From Maribacter vaceletii (GTDB lineage Bacteria > Bacteroidota > Bacteroidia > Flavobacteriales > Flavobacteriaceae), in assembly GCF_003634105.1 (NCBI RefSeq), contig NZ_RBIQ01000007.1:868001-932000 (forward strand): a stretch of DNA of 64,000 bases, given 5' to 3'. A program made the translations under genes and the position numbers. This document shows positions 42,816 through 51,906 of the stretch, in pieces. The notes under the pieces were generated by a model. That model was not told the origin of the DNA, made no database searches, and saw nothing but the letters and a program-made list of their open reading frames with translations. How positions within the stretch are numbered: position 1 is the stretch's first letter; each line of letters starts with the position of its first letter.

Positions 42816-43430
42816 ATGAAAAAAACACTACTATCTTTTTTTGGAATCACAGCCATTATAATGCTGAATGCATGTAACTCCAGAAAAAAAGGAAAAAGTG
42901 ATATAGAAGTTATATTTACACCAGACACACTAAATGTTGGCTATACCTATTGGTGGCCAGAGTCTGGGCCATTTATTGGAGAATGTAGCACGGAACTTTC
43001 TTTGGTTTTTAGAGGCATAGTTACAGAATTAGATGAACCTACAGAGGAAGCAGGGCCTTTATATACTTCACAAAACGGTATTATTAGAATAGAACAGGTA
43101 TATAAAATAAAAGACCTAGGCACTAATAAATATACCAATCAGAATTATTTTAAATCGGACTGTTTTAATGGTTTAGACTTAAAAATTGGAGATGCTGTTT
43201 TAGTTACTTGCTATGATTATGAAGAGGATTATACAATTCCTGGAAATAAATCTATCTTAAAAATATCTGGGATAGAGGATTCCATTATTACTTCTATCAA
43301 AAAATTTATAGACAAAGACCAAAACCCAATAAAAATTAGAAAAGATTTAAAAACCTGGAAAAAACATAAATTAGATATTGCTCTAGAAAAACAGATACAT
43401 TGTAAAAAAGAAATGCTTAAAAACAACTAA
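42816..43430 (+). CDS. Lipoprotein of unknown function
   Basis: This 204-residue protein has a lipobox with Cys20 (AIIMLNACNSRKK). The mature part has one beta-rich domain (LSLVFRGIVTELDEP ... VLVTCYDYEEDYTIPGNKSI) ending in a lysine-rich helix. The strand with FRGIVTELDE and KIGDAVLVTC resembles an OB-like or NTF-like small domain, but I cannot name it. It is convergent with the helicase gene, only 3 bp apart at their ends. Confidence 0.65.
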   Translation: MKKTLLSFFGITAIIMLNACNSRKKGKSDIEVIFTPDTLNVGYTYWWPESGPFIGECSTELSLVFRGIVTELDEPTEEAGPLYTSQNGIIRIEQVYKIKDLGTNKYTNQNYFKSDCFNGLDLKIGDAVLVTCYDYEEDYTIPGNKSILKISGIEDSIITSIKKFIDKDQNPIKIRKDLKTWKKHKLDIALEKQIHCKKEMLKNN

Positions 43431-43433
43431 ATA

Positions 43434-46106
43434 TTAGTTCCAGATTACTGCTTTTTTAGTAACTTTCTCCTGGGCATTGGTAATATGTAAAATTCTTGCT
43501 CTAAGTAATATTCCTCTCCCCTTTTTTTGTCTAGTGTAAATTAGTTGGGCATTCCCAATATTTTCTTCCCAATGCTTTAAAAAGAGTAATGCTCTTTCCT
43601 TTTTATCTCCAAAAATAGTGGGTACCACAAAAAAGTTTTCTATTCCAAAACGCTTTTTAAACCAATGTTTATTAAGTAGTAAATATCTAGGATTTTCTAT
43701 AGGCGCAATAATTTCTTCTAAAGCGGTTATAAAAATAGAACTTTCATAATTAGACGCTCCTAAAAGCACACAAGAAACAGTGCCATAAGCATCTAAATTA
43801 GTTTCTACTTGCAACTTGCTTTTTGCTGTGCTCGTATATCCTAATTCTTGCATAGTATGCACCACTGCCCAACCCATTTTAGCAACATGCTTATGTATTT
43901 TACCATAGGTTACATAAAGTTTTATTGCTTTATAGGTTTTTATTCCAAACCCAAAAACAAAGGCAGATAATAAAGCGTAAATAAATTGTAGCCAGCCCCT
44001 AGTTAAAAGAACGGTCATATTCTTAAGCAAAAACTCTGGTAAGAAAAAAGTAAGCATTGCAACTATTTCTATAAAACCATAAGTAACCATATCTTTATAA
44101 AGTAGTTTCTTTTGTTCTACAAAAGGCTTTTTACTCGTATGGTATTTTTTTAATTCTCGTTGTAAACCTGTTCCTTTTAAAACAGCTTGTTGCCATTTAC
44201 TTTTAATTTTTTCTCTATTAGAAGCTGCGAACAAAGTCTCTTTATTTGCTTTAGAAACTTCTTCTCCCGTATATATTTTTGAAATAGACAACCTATCTAA
44301 TCCACTTTCAATATAAACAGGATTCTCCTTAGAAATTCCCATAAAAGCATCAAAACGTCTGGTTAAAGTTTCAAAGTCTTTGCCATTATTCTCATCGGTG
44401 GGGTCTATACAAGCCAAATGCCAAATAACTGCTGTTTTATTTGGATTCCCTTGCTGGGAACGAATTGCCCTACCACGCATTTGGTTAGAAGAAACAAAAG
44501 AACCAACAAAAGACGCTAAAATTAAAGTGTTTATAGCGGGAGCATCCCAACCTTCGCCTAAAAGAGACTTTGTTCCAATTAGTATGTTAATTATTCCGTC
44601 CTGAAATAAATCAGTTATTATTTCTACAACAGTGGTTTCTCCAGAATTGGCACTTTGTAGAATAACAAAATCAGAATCGGATTCTAATTCTTGAAAATTA
44701 AATTTTATGTGGAGATGTCTTTCCTCTAATTTATCCTTAGCAGTTGTACTTATAATTACTAAGCTTCCAGTTAATATACCAATTGTTTTTTTATTAACAT
44801 TAGACACTTTAAGCCTATGAAATATAGGCAACACACCTATTTTATTAATCTTAGATACATCTTCCTTTTTAGGGTTTAAATATTCCTTACGTATATAATC
44901 TGTTAAAACAACCGCACGTAATTCTACTCTTAAGTCTTTTTCTGAAGCCTCTGTAATTGCGACAATACTATTTAACTTACTAGCACTTGTAGAAAGTGTT
45001 TGGTAAAATAATTCAGAACCTATTAAATCAATTCTTTTGGTTTTTAAAACCCCAAGTTTACGAAGTTTTTTTTCCCATTTTTTTAATTCTACTTCATACG
45101 CTTCTAAGTTTTCTCTATCCTGAAAAAACAAATAATTTAAAAGTATGCGTAACCAATGGGTTGTAAGTGCAGGAAAATCTACCAATTCTTTTTCATTAAA
45201 ACCTAAAACCTCCAATTTATCTGTAGCAACAGGAAAATTTATACTTTGTAAATAAATTAGTAAAGCAGAAAAATAGGTAGGATTCTGATAAATATCCTCT
45301 AAATATGTCTCGGTTTGGTTTAGAAAACGATGGTTCTTAATTAGCTCTCTAAAAGCAACATCTAGCTGTAATTCTTCCAGTAATTGTGCTACTTTTTGTC
45401 GAAACTCATAAATGTAATTTATAGTACTATCGTCTGGCAACGATAGATGAACAAAATCTTGGTGCGCACATAAATCGCCTTCTTTTACCAAATCTGGCAC
45501 TGCAATTTCATCATCAATTGGGCCACATAAATCAAAATACCGTTGTACTTCTGCGCTGCCACTATCATAAGGAGGTGTAGCTGTTAATGCAACAACTGTT
45601 AGGTTTAACTCTTGTTTTATGGTATTTAAACATTTCCACCATTCGTTTTTTAAATGATGTGCTTCATCTAAAACTAAAGTTTGTATTCCTTGTTCCTTAA
45701 AAAAGTTTAAAAAAGCCTCTTGAGACTGCTGTTTTTTGAAAAACGAGTGTAATCCCTGATAGGTACTAAAAGTTACATCAGACGGCTTAGAAATAGCAAA
45801 AGAGAATGCTTTAAAACTATTTTCTAAAGTAAAAAACTCTTGCAATCTGTTTTCCCACTGGTTGCGAATAGTTAAAGTTGGTGCTAAAATCAATGTTTTT
45901 TTGCCTAACTGTCTAACAATTTCTAAGCCTAAAAGGGTTTTTCCAGAACCTGGAGGCGCAATAACATGCAAGTGATTATCTTTTATATGCTCATTAAAAT
46001 GTGCTAAAAACGCACCCTGGTATGTTCTCCATGGGTATTTAAAAGATAAAGATTGTAAACTAGGAATCAAAAAAAAGGATTTTACATCGTAAATGTAGAC
46101 TAACAA
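43434..46106 (-). CDS. SF2 DEAD/DEAH-box helicase with C-terminal membrane segments
   Basis: No ATG precedes the first helicase motif. An upstream TTG at 46196 would run to within 8 bp of hemB, so I use TTG at 46106; this start is uncertain. In this ~890-residue numbering, motif I is APPGSGKT (~50-57), motif II is DEAH (~147-150) in LVLDEAHHLKNEWW, motif III is LTATPP, and motif VI is QMRGRAIRSQ. About 85 residues of C-terminal sequence hold two hydrophobic stretches (VAMLTFFLPEFLL at ~675-690 and GWLQFIYALLSAFVFGFGI at ~700-720), which suggests a membrane-tethered helicase. It is divergent from hemB. Substrate (RNA or DNA) unknown. Confidence 0.82.
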   Translation of the reverse strand: MLVYIYDVKSFFLIPSLQSLSFKYPWRTYQGAFLAHFNEHIKDNHLHVIAPPGSGKTLLGLEIVRQLGKKTLILAPTLTIRNQWENRLQEFFTLENSFKAFSFAISKPSDVTFSTYQGLHSFFKKQQSQEAFLNFFKEQGIQTLVLDEAHHLKNEWWKCLNTIKQELNLTVVALTATPPYDSGSAEVQRYFDLCGPIDDEIAVPDLVKEGDLCAHQDFVHLSLPDDSTINYIYEFRQKVAQLLEELQLDVAFRELIKNHRFLNQTETYLEDIYQNPTYFSALLIYLQSINFPVATDKLEVLGFNEKELVDFPALTTHWLRILLNYLFFQDRENLEAYEVELKKWEKKLRKLGVLKTKRIDLIGSELFYQTLSTSASKLNSIVAITEASEKDLRVELRAVVLTDYIRKEYLNPKKEDVSKINKIGVLPIFHRLKVSNVNKKTIGILTGSLVIISTTAKDKLEERHLHIKFNFQELESDSDFVILQSANSGETTVVEIITDLFQDGIINILIGTKSLLGEGWDAPAINTLILASFVGSFVSSNQMRGRAIRSQQGNPNKTAVIWHLACIDPTDENNGKDFETLTRRFDAFMGISKENPVYIESGLDRLSISKIYTGEEVSKANKETLFAASNREKIKSKWQQAVLKGTGLQRELKKYHTSKKPFVEQKKLLYKDMVTYGFIEIVAMLTFFLPEFLLKNMTVLLTRGWLQFIYALLSAFVFGFGIKTYKAIKLYVTYGKIHKHVAKMGWAVVHTMQELGYTSTAKSKLQVETNLDAYGTVSCVLLGASNYESSIFITALEEIIAPIENPRYLLLNKHWFKKRFGIENFFVVPTIFGDKKERALLFLKHWEENIGNAQLIYTRQKKGRGILLRARILHITNAQEKVTKKAVIWN

Positions 46107-46204
46107 CGTTTTACTTACTAATAATATTGGCGCAAACAATAATTGTAATTTCGTTTTTCTTTTCTTTGTAGTATAAACAAAACATACTAATATCAAAATA
46201 AATT

Positions 46205-47194
46205 ATGTATCCACTTATAAGAAATAGAAGACTACGAAGCAATGCTGCTATTCGTAGATTAGTTAGTGAAACCATAATAACTCCAAATGATTTTCTAGTG
46301 CCACTATTTGTTGTGGAAGGAAAAGGAATAAAAAAAGAAATTCCGTCCATGCCTGGCCAATACCATTTAAGCTTAGAAAATTTACAAAAAGAAGTAAAAG
46401 AACTATGGAAAATCGGACTTTGCGCTGTTCTCCTTTTTGCCAAAGTTCCAGATAATTTAAAAGACAACAAAGGTACAGAAGCCTTAAATCCAGACGGATT
46501 AATGCAGCGTGCAGTAAAAGCTGTAAAAGATGCTTGTCCAGAAATGTTGGTTATGACGGATGTTGCTTTAGATCCATTTTCTATTTATGGGCATGACGGT
46601 ATTGTAGAAAACGGACAAGTATTAAATGACGAATCTGCAGAAATACTTGCAGAAATGAGCGTTTCTCATGCACAAGCTGGTGCAGATTTTGTTGCTCCAA
46701 GTGATATGATGGATGGTAGAATACTTACTATTAGAGAAGCTTTGGAAGATGAAGGGTATACTAATACTGGGATTATGAGCTACAGTGCCAAATATGCAAG
46801 TGCCTTCTACGGCCCCTTTAGAGATGCCTTAGATTCCGCCCCCGTAGATTCTAAAGAAATTCCAAAAGACAAGAAAACATACCAAATGGATTATGCTAAT
46901 AGATTTGAAGCTATTAGAGAAACTCAAATGGATATTGATGAAGGAGCAGATATTGTAATGGTAAAACCAGGATTATGCTATTTAGATATTGTTCGCGAAA
47001 TTAAAAATGAAGTAGATGTTCCTGTTGCAGTTTATCAAGTGTCTGGTGAATATGCAATGCTTAAAGCTGCTGCAGAAAAAGGATGGTTAGATCATGATGC
47101 AGTTATGCTAGAACAGTTAATTGCAATTAAAAGAGCTGGAGCAAATATAATAGCAAGTTATTTTGCAAAAGATGCTGTTAAATTATTGGGATAA
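46205..47194 (+). CDS. hemB: Porphobilinogen synthase (Mg2+-type)
   Basis: This 329-residue enzyme condenses two 5-aminolevulinate molecules to porphobilinogen. The Schiff-base lysines lie in MSYSAKYASAFYGPFRDA and VMVKPGLCYLDIV. The active-site region reads DVALDPFSIYGHDGIV where the zinc type has three cysteines (DVCLCEYT), so this is the Mg2+-dependent class. It is divergent from the helicase gene. It has its own upstream region of ~98 bp if that helicase starts at 46106. The following ~340 bp contains no gene. Confidence 0.97.
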   Translation: MYPLIRNRRLRSNAAIRRLVSETIITPNDFLVPLFVVEGKGIKKEIPSMPGQYHLSLENLQKEVKELWKIGLCAVLLFAKVPDNLKDNKGTEALNPDGLMQRAVKAVKDACPEMLVMTDVALDPFSIYGHDGIVENGQVLNDESAEILAEMSVSHAQAGADFVAPSDMMDGRILTIREALEDEGYTNTGIMSYSAKYASAFYGPFRDALDSAPVDSKEIPKDKKTYQMDYANRFEAIRETQMDIDEGADIVMVKPGLCYLDIVREIKNEVDVPVAVYQVSGEYAMLKAAAEKGWLDHDAVMLEQLIAIKRAGANIIASYFAKDAVKLLG

Positions 47195-47538
47195 ATTAAG
47201 AATTTAATACCACTTAGTCTTTGGTATAATTTACTAAGATGTTTTAACTACATTACCGATTAAAAATCGCCAAAATAGCAATAAAACATCTGTTTTACCA
47301 AAAATCGTATATGATTTTTGGTATTTGTAAATTAAAATAAATTCCCTAGAAGTAAGTCCACAAAGCACGTATAGGAAACTAATTTTAATTTCTAGGGAGG
47401 CTTCAGAGAAGTTACATTTCGATTATCCAGTAAAACTGTATTTATGAAAAACTTGAGTGTTAATTTTTTATAACCAACTTTAAATAAGAAAACAAACTCT
47501 ATCAATTTATCCGTATTTTTATACCCTAAACACTATAC
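47195..47538 (+). other. 343-bp gene-free region with four consecutive hairpins
   Basis: No open frame. Four inverted repeats follow one another: ATACCA/TGGTAT (47207-47227); AGATGTTTTA/TAAAACATCT (47237-47246 and 47282-47291) enclosing CGATT/AATCG; TACCAAAAATC/GATTTTTGGTA (47296-47306 and 47313-47323); and TCCCTAGAA/TTCTAGGGA (47343-47351 and 47390-47398). This much pairing in sequence implies a structured RNA, either the hemB trailer or the leader of the CNNM gene. The last ~140 bp before 47539 is plain AT-rich leader. No riboswitch family is recognised. Confidence 0.5.
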
Positions 47539-48660
47539 ATGGCACTTTTATTATTTTATGCTCTAATATCTATTTTCTTTTCTTTTTTATGCTCTATACT
47601 AGAAGCCGTATTATTAAGTATTACCCCAACGTTTATTAATGTAAAAAAGAAAGAAGGCAAAGCTTTTGCAGTTACATTAGAAGAGCTAAAGAAAGATGTA
47701 GACAAACCACTTATTGCAATTCTTACAATAAATACAATTGCCCATACTGTTGGAGCAATTTTGGTTGGTGTACAGGCTAAAGTTGCATATCAAGAATTGT
47801 ATGGTACTACGCAACGCTCCTTTTTTGGCGTACAATTCTCAGAGGAACTCATGGTAGGTGTAGTTTCTACAATAATGACCTTGCTTATATTAATTGCTTC
47901 GGAAATTATCCCAAAAACAATTGGAGCAACGTATTGGAGACAACTTTCTAACTTTTCTGCAAAATCTCTTAAAATAATGGTCCTATTTCTAAAATGGACA
48001 GGCCTATTGTGGATTTTACAACTGTTTACAAGACTAGTTGGTGGTAAAGGACATCATGGAAGTGTGTTGAGTAGAGAAGATTTTACAGCCATGACTGATA
48101 TTGCGCATGAAGAAGGTGTTTTTCAAAAATCAGAATCTACCATTATAAAGAATTTATTACGTTTTGATGAAGTTCTAGTAAAAGATATAATGACGCCAAG
48201 AGCAGTAATGAAAATTGCTTCGGAACAAAAAACCATTCGGTCTTTTTTTGAAGAAAATCCTAAATTAAGATTCTCTCGTATTCCTGTATACAGTGAAAAG
48301 GTAGATAATATTACAGGTTTTGTTCTTAAAGATACTATTCTTGAAGAAATAATACATGAGAATGATGACGTTCCCTTATCCGAAATAAAAAGAGATATTT
48401 TAATTACAAAAAGGGATACACCAATACCACAGCTTTTTGATATTATTATTGCAAAAAGGGAACATATTGCTTTAGTGGTAGATGAATATGGCTCTGTTAG
48501 CGGACTAGTAACCTTAGAAGATTTAATTGAAACCCTCTTAGGTCTAGAGATTATGGATGAGAGTGATAATGTAGCAGATTTACAATTATTAGCCAGAAAA
48601 AAATGGGAAACCAGAGCTAAAGAAATTGGTATTATAGAAGAAAATACAAAGCTAGAATAA
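47539..48660 (+). CDS. CNNM (DUF21) membrane protein with CBS pair
   Basis: This 373-residue protein has a DUF21/CNNM domain of four membrane helices (~1-165), a linker and two CBS domains (~200-330, for example IMTPRAVMKIASEQKTIRSFFE and VDEYGSVSGLVTLEDLIETLLG). Usual HlyC/CorC relatives (~430 residues) add a C-terminal CorC_HlyC domain, which is missing here. CNNM proteins export or sense Mg2+ and other divalent cations. The gene starts ~140 bp after a hairpin series. The ogt gene follows after 2 bp. Confidence 0.87.
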   Translation: MALLLFYALISIFFSFLCSILEAVLLSITPTFINVKKKEGKAFAVTLEELKKDVDKPLIAILTINTIAHTVGAILVGVQAKVAYQELYGTTQRSFFGVQFSEELMVGVVSTIMTLLILIASEIIPKTIGATYWRQLSNFSAKSLKIMVLFLKWTGLLWILQLFTRLVGGKGHHGSVLSREDFTAMTDIAHEEGVFQKSESTIIKNLLRFDEVLVKDIMTPRAVMKIASEQKTIRSFFEENPKLRFSRIPVYSEKVDNITGFVLKDTILEEIIHENDDVPLSEIKRDILITKRDTPIPQLFDIIIAKREHIALVVDEYGSVSGLVTLEDLIETLLGLEIMDESDNVADLQLLARKKWETRAKEIGIIEENTKLE

Positions 48661-48662
48661 AC

Positions 48663-49136
48663 ATGGAAGAGGCGTTTATTAAGACTCCACTTGGCATTGC
48701 TAAAATAACTGGTGATGCAAACGGTCTTTCCTCTATTGTTGTTCTTAATTCTGATGCACCACTTACGGAGGTTATCCCAGAAGTTTTAGAAGATGCCGTT
48801 TACCAACTAAAGGAATATTTTAAAGAAGAACGCAAAGACTTTACATTAACTCTTAATCCAGAAGGAACTAGTTTTCAAAAACGTGTTTGGAAAGCCTTAG
48901 AAGAGATTCCGTATGGAAAAACAGTTTCCTATATAGATTTATCTAAAACCTTAGGAGACCCAAAAGCAATACGTGCTGTTGCAGCTGCAAATGGTAAAAA
49001 TCCTTTATGGATTGTTATTCCTTGCCATAGAGTAATTGGCAGTGATGGTTCTTTAACCGGTTATGCTGGAGGATTACATCGTAAAAAATGGCTTTTAGAA
49101 TTAGAAAGTCCTGCAAAACAAACTTCTTTATTTTAA
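48663..49136 (+). CDS. ogt: Methylated-DNA-[protein]-cysteine S-methyltransferase
   Basis: This 157-residue protein transfers the methyl group from O6-methylguanine to its own cysteine, a suicide repair. The active site is the Cys in VIPCHRVIGSDGSLTGYAGG (~117-136), with the RAVAAANGKNPLWIVIPCHRV context of the family and YGKTVSYIDLSKTLGDPKAIR as the DNA-binding helix. It is 2 bp after the CNNM gene, so it is likely in the same unit. Length (157) is short but normal for Ogt. Confidence 0.92.
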   Translation: MEEAFIKTPLGIAKITGDANGLSSIVVLNSDAPLTEVIPEVLEDAVYQLKEYFKEERKDFTLTLNPEGTSFQKRVWKALEEIPYGKTVSYIDLSKTLGDPKAIRAVAAANGKNPLWIVIPCHRVIGSDGSLTGYAGGLHRKKWLLELESPAKQTSLF

Positions 49137-49141
49137 AATTT

Positions 49142-49159
49142 ACAAACCAATTAGTTTGT
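49142..49159. repeat. ACAAAC-N6-GTTTGT palindrome (copy 3 of 3)
   Basis: ACAAACCAATTAGTTTGT lies just after the ogt stop. The same arms with a different 6-nt centre occur at 33259-33276 and 33385-33402. It could be a terminator stem or a protein site. Confidence 0.4.
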
Positions 49160-49363
49160 TTAAAACCAGTATTCTTCCCAACAGAAATGCATTTTTGCTT
49201 TTTATCGATACTAAAACACCTAAAAAAGAAGTTTTGATACATAGTATTTCATAACTTAAAAACTAAAACAAACTAGTTAGTCCTTTTTATTCCATTACAA
49301 ATTAAAGCTAACACAGATTTAAAAACCACTATAAACAGGGTGTTTAACCATAAAAATACTTGC

Positions 49364-49371
49364 TATATTTG
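49364..49371 (+). promoter_or_regulatory. Bacteroidota -7 promoter element for the DUF4153 gene
   Basis: TATATTTG is an exact TAnnTTTG match, 27 nt before the ATG at 49399. It indicates a new transcription unit after ogt. Confidence 0.5.
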
Positions 49372-49398
49372 GTGCTAAACCTATCCTAATAAAAAACA

Positions 49399-51189
49399 AT
49401 GAAAATACCATCGTTAGTTGAAATTACCGCTAAGGCCGAAAGTGCAGCAAAACGCTTTCCAATTACAATTATATGGTCCATTTTAGGAACTTTATATTGT
49501 ATTGGTTTACTAGAAGACACAGGAGAATTATTTGAGGATAAAGAAAATGTACTACTTACTCTAAGTTTAGGTATAAGTTGGTTAATAGGTACTCAATTTT
49601 TAATAGAACAATTTAAAAATAAGAACAAGTGGCAATGGTTAAAATTACTTGTACTTGCCTTATTAGGGCTGTTTTATTGGTATTACCCTAGTGCATATCA
49701 TTACGACCAAAACCCTATTTATTTAACTCGCTTTTTTCTATACATTATTGCCGGACATTTATTTGTGTTTTTTGCTCCATTTATAGTTAAATGGAATAAA
49801 AATGCCTATTGGAATTACCTAAATCTTACAGGAACAGCTATTACTAGGAGTTTGTTTTTTTCTGGGATTCTTTATTTAGGTTTAGTTTTAGCATTAGTAG
49901 CTATTGAGGCTCTTTTTGATGTAACTATTAAAGGAAGAAGATATGGACAGTTATTTATTTTTTGTCTAGGTATAATTAATACATGGATTTACCTTGCCGA
50001 TTTTCCTAAAAATATTTTAAAAAACACAGAAATCCATTTTAATAAGCCCATTGAAGTTCTTGTAAAGTACATTCTAATTCCATTAGTTATTATATACTTA
50101 CTAATTCTTTATGCATATAGCGGTAAAATTGTTTTAGAATGGAAATTACCTAAAGGCTGGGTATCTTATTTGGTAATTGCACTTTCTATTTTAGGCTATA
50201 TAATTCAGATAATTATAAACCCAGTACAAAAAAATATAAAATCTTGGACAATTAATAGGTTTTTCCCTTGGTTCTATATCGTACTAATTCCATTAAATAT
50301 ACTTTTATTTGTTGCTATTTTCAGAAGAATAAATGATTACGGCATTACAGAAAATAGATATTTTGTATTGGCAATTGCACTATGGAATGTAGCAATGATT
50401 ATTTACTTACTTTTTAGCAAAAATAAAGCGCTAAAAGTTATACCAATATCACTATTTGCAATTGCAATCTTATCTTCCTTTGGTTTTTGGGGAGCGTATA
50501 GTGTCTCTAATAGAAGTCAAACAAAACGTTTTGAAAAAATATTTACTGCAGTAAAAGAAAAAAATAACACTGCTACTGGCTCCCAATTATCACAATTAAA
50601 ATCAATCTTAAAATTTCTAGAAGAACATAAAAAAGTTACAAACCTAAATACAATTACGCAATTAAACTTAGAGGACTATAGAGAGAAACCTGTTGATAGT
50701 TTACAACCTGGGTATTTAAACAAGAATAAAATCTGGGAAAAGTTAGATATAAAAGTTGACCCAACTACAATTACAGATAAGCAAAAGAATGATGTATATT
50801 ATAGTCGTCATCAATATAACAACTATAAATTTTCTGAATCTGTTAGCGCATATGATTATTTCACATATCTAAAATATTTTAACACATCAAAAACTATTGA
50901 TGCTGGAGAATATGAGATAGCATTAGACATGGATACTATACAAATGAGTATTTCATCAAAAAAAGATGCAACAAATAAAATAGAAATACCATTACGTGAA
51001 AAATTAGTTTCACTTTCAGCTGGAGACCCTGATTTAAGAAATTTAGACGATGATAATTTTACTATAGAATTAAAGACCAAAACGTTAGATATAAAAATGC
51101 ATTTATCTGAATTAAATTATAGGGTTAAATACGATAAAAGTATTGTTATTAACAATTTTAGCGCCTTTATTTTTATAAAAGAAAATTAA
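49399..51189 (+). CDS. DUF4153 multi-pass membrane protein
   Basis: This 596-residue protein has about ten to eleven membrane helices in its first 375 residues, including LVEITAKAESAAKRFPITII at the start, which is typical of DUF4153. The last ~200 residues are soluble and rich in beta-strand-forming residues. The function of DUF4153 is unknown. It is preceded by a clean promoter element and followed after 3 bp by the exonuclease gene, so the two are co-transcribed. Confidence 0.85.
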   Translation: MKIPSLVEITAKAESAAKRFPITIIWSILGTLYCIGLLEDTGELFEDKENVLLTLSLGISWLIGTQFLIEQFKNKNKWQWLKLLVLALLGLFYWYYPSAYHYDQNPIYLTRFFLYIIAGHLFVFFAPFIVKWNKNAYWNYLNLTGTAITRSLFFSGILYLGLVLALVAIEALFDVTIKGRRYGQLFIFCLGIINTWIYLADFPKNILKNTEIHFNKPIEVLVKYILIPLVIIYLLILYAYSGKIVLEWKLPKGWVSYLVIALSILGYIIQIIINPVQKNIKSWTINRFFPWFYIVLIPLNILLFVAIFRRINDYGITENRYFVLAIALWNVAMIIYLLFSKNKALKVIPISLFAIAILSSFGFWGAYSVSNRSQTKRFEKIFTAVKEKNNTATGSQLSQLKSILKFLEEHKKVTNLNTITQLNLEDYREKPVDSLQPGYLNKNKIWEKLDIKVDPTTITDKQKNDVYYSRHQYNNYKFSESVSAYDYFTYLKYFNTSKTIDAGEYEIALDMDTIQMSISSKKDATNKIEIPLREKLVSLSAGDPDLRNLDDDNFTIELKTKTLDIKMHLSELNYRVKYDKSIVINNFSAFIFIKEN

Positions 51190-51192
51190 CTT

Positions 51193-51906
51193 ATGCTACA
51201 AAAATTAAACCTAGACTATATACTTTTCTTAGATATTGAAACCGTACCAGAACAAGAGCATTTTGGTAATTTAGACGATGATAAAAAAGAACTTTGGGAG
51301 CAAAAATCCAGATACCAACGTAAAGATGAGTTTACAGCAGAGGAGTTTTATGAGCGTGCCGGAATTTGGGCCGAATTTGGTAAAATTGTTTGTATATCTG
51401 TCGGCTATTTTAATTTTAAAGGCGATATAAGAACCTTTAGAGTTACTACTTTTCATGGAGAAGAAGATACCCTTTTAAAAGAATTTAAAAATCTATTAAA
51501 TTCTCATTTTAGTGGGCCAAAACATATGCTTTGTGGCCATAATGGCAAGGAATTTGATTTTCCATATATAGCTCGTAGAATGATAATACATGGTATAGAT
51601 TTACCTTACAAACTAAATATGTTTGGCAAAAAACCTTGGGAAATTCCGCATTTAGATACCATGGAACTTTGGAAATTTGGAGACTACAAACACTTTACAT
51701 CTCTTAAACTTATGGCAAACGTTCTTGGTATTCCTTCGCCCAAAGAAGACATTGATGGTAGTATGGTTCGTGAGGTATTTTATAAAGACAAAGATATAGA
51801 CCGTATTTGTACCTATTGCGAATTAGATGTTATTACCACAGCGCAAGTTTTTCTACGTTTACGCAACGATGACCTTTTAGTAGATTCTGAAATTAAGCGA
51901 ATTTAA
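51193..51906 (+). CDS. 3'-5' exonuclease, PolB exo2-type ribonuclease H-like
   Basis: This 237-residue protein has a DnaQ/RNase H-like fold with the first acidic motif LFLDIETVPEQ (~12-22) and the later GHNGKEFDFPYIARRM (~115-130) and CTYCELDVITTAQVFLRL (~203-220), which carry the metal-binding Asp and Glu. It matches the predicted PolB exonuclease-like-2 group, found as stand-alone proteins. It would degrade DNA or RNA from the 3' end; substrate unknown. It follows DUF4153 by 3 bp and overlaps the convergent subtilase gene by 4 bp. Confidence 0.85.
   Translation: MLQKLNLDYILFLDIETVPEQEHFGNLDDDKKELWEQKSRYQRKDEFTAEEFYERAGIWAEFGKIVCISVGYFNFKGDIRTFRVTTFHGEEDTLLKEFKNLLNSHFSGPKHMLCGHNGKEFDFPYIARRMIIHGIDLPYKLNMFGKKPWEIPHLDTMELWKFGDYKHFTSLKLMANVLGIPSPKEDIDGSMVREVFYKDKDIDRICTYCELDVITTAQVFLRLRNDDLLVDSEIKRI

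Noticed and set aside
46107-46196. Thirty-residue N-terminal extension of the helicase from TTG
   Set aside because: It would leave only 8 bp to the hemB ATG, too little for two divergent promoters, and has no helicase signature. The true start remains uncertain.
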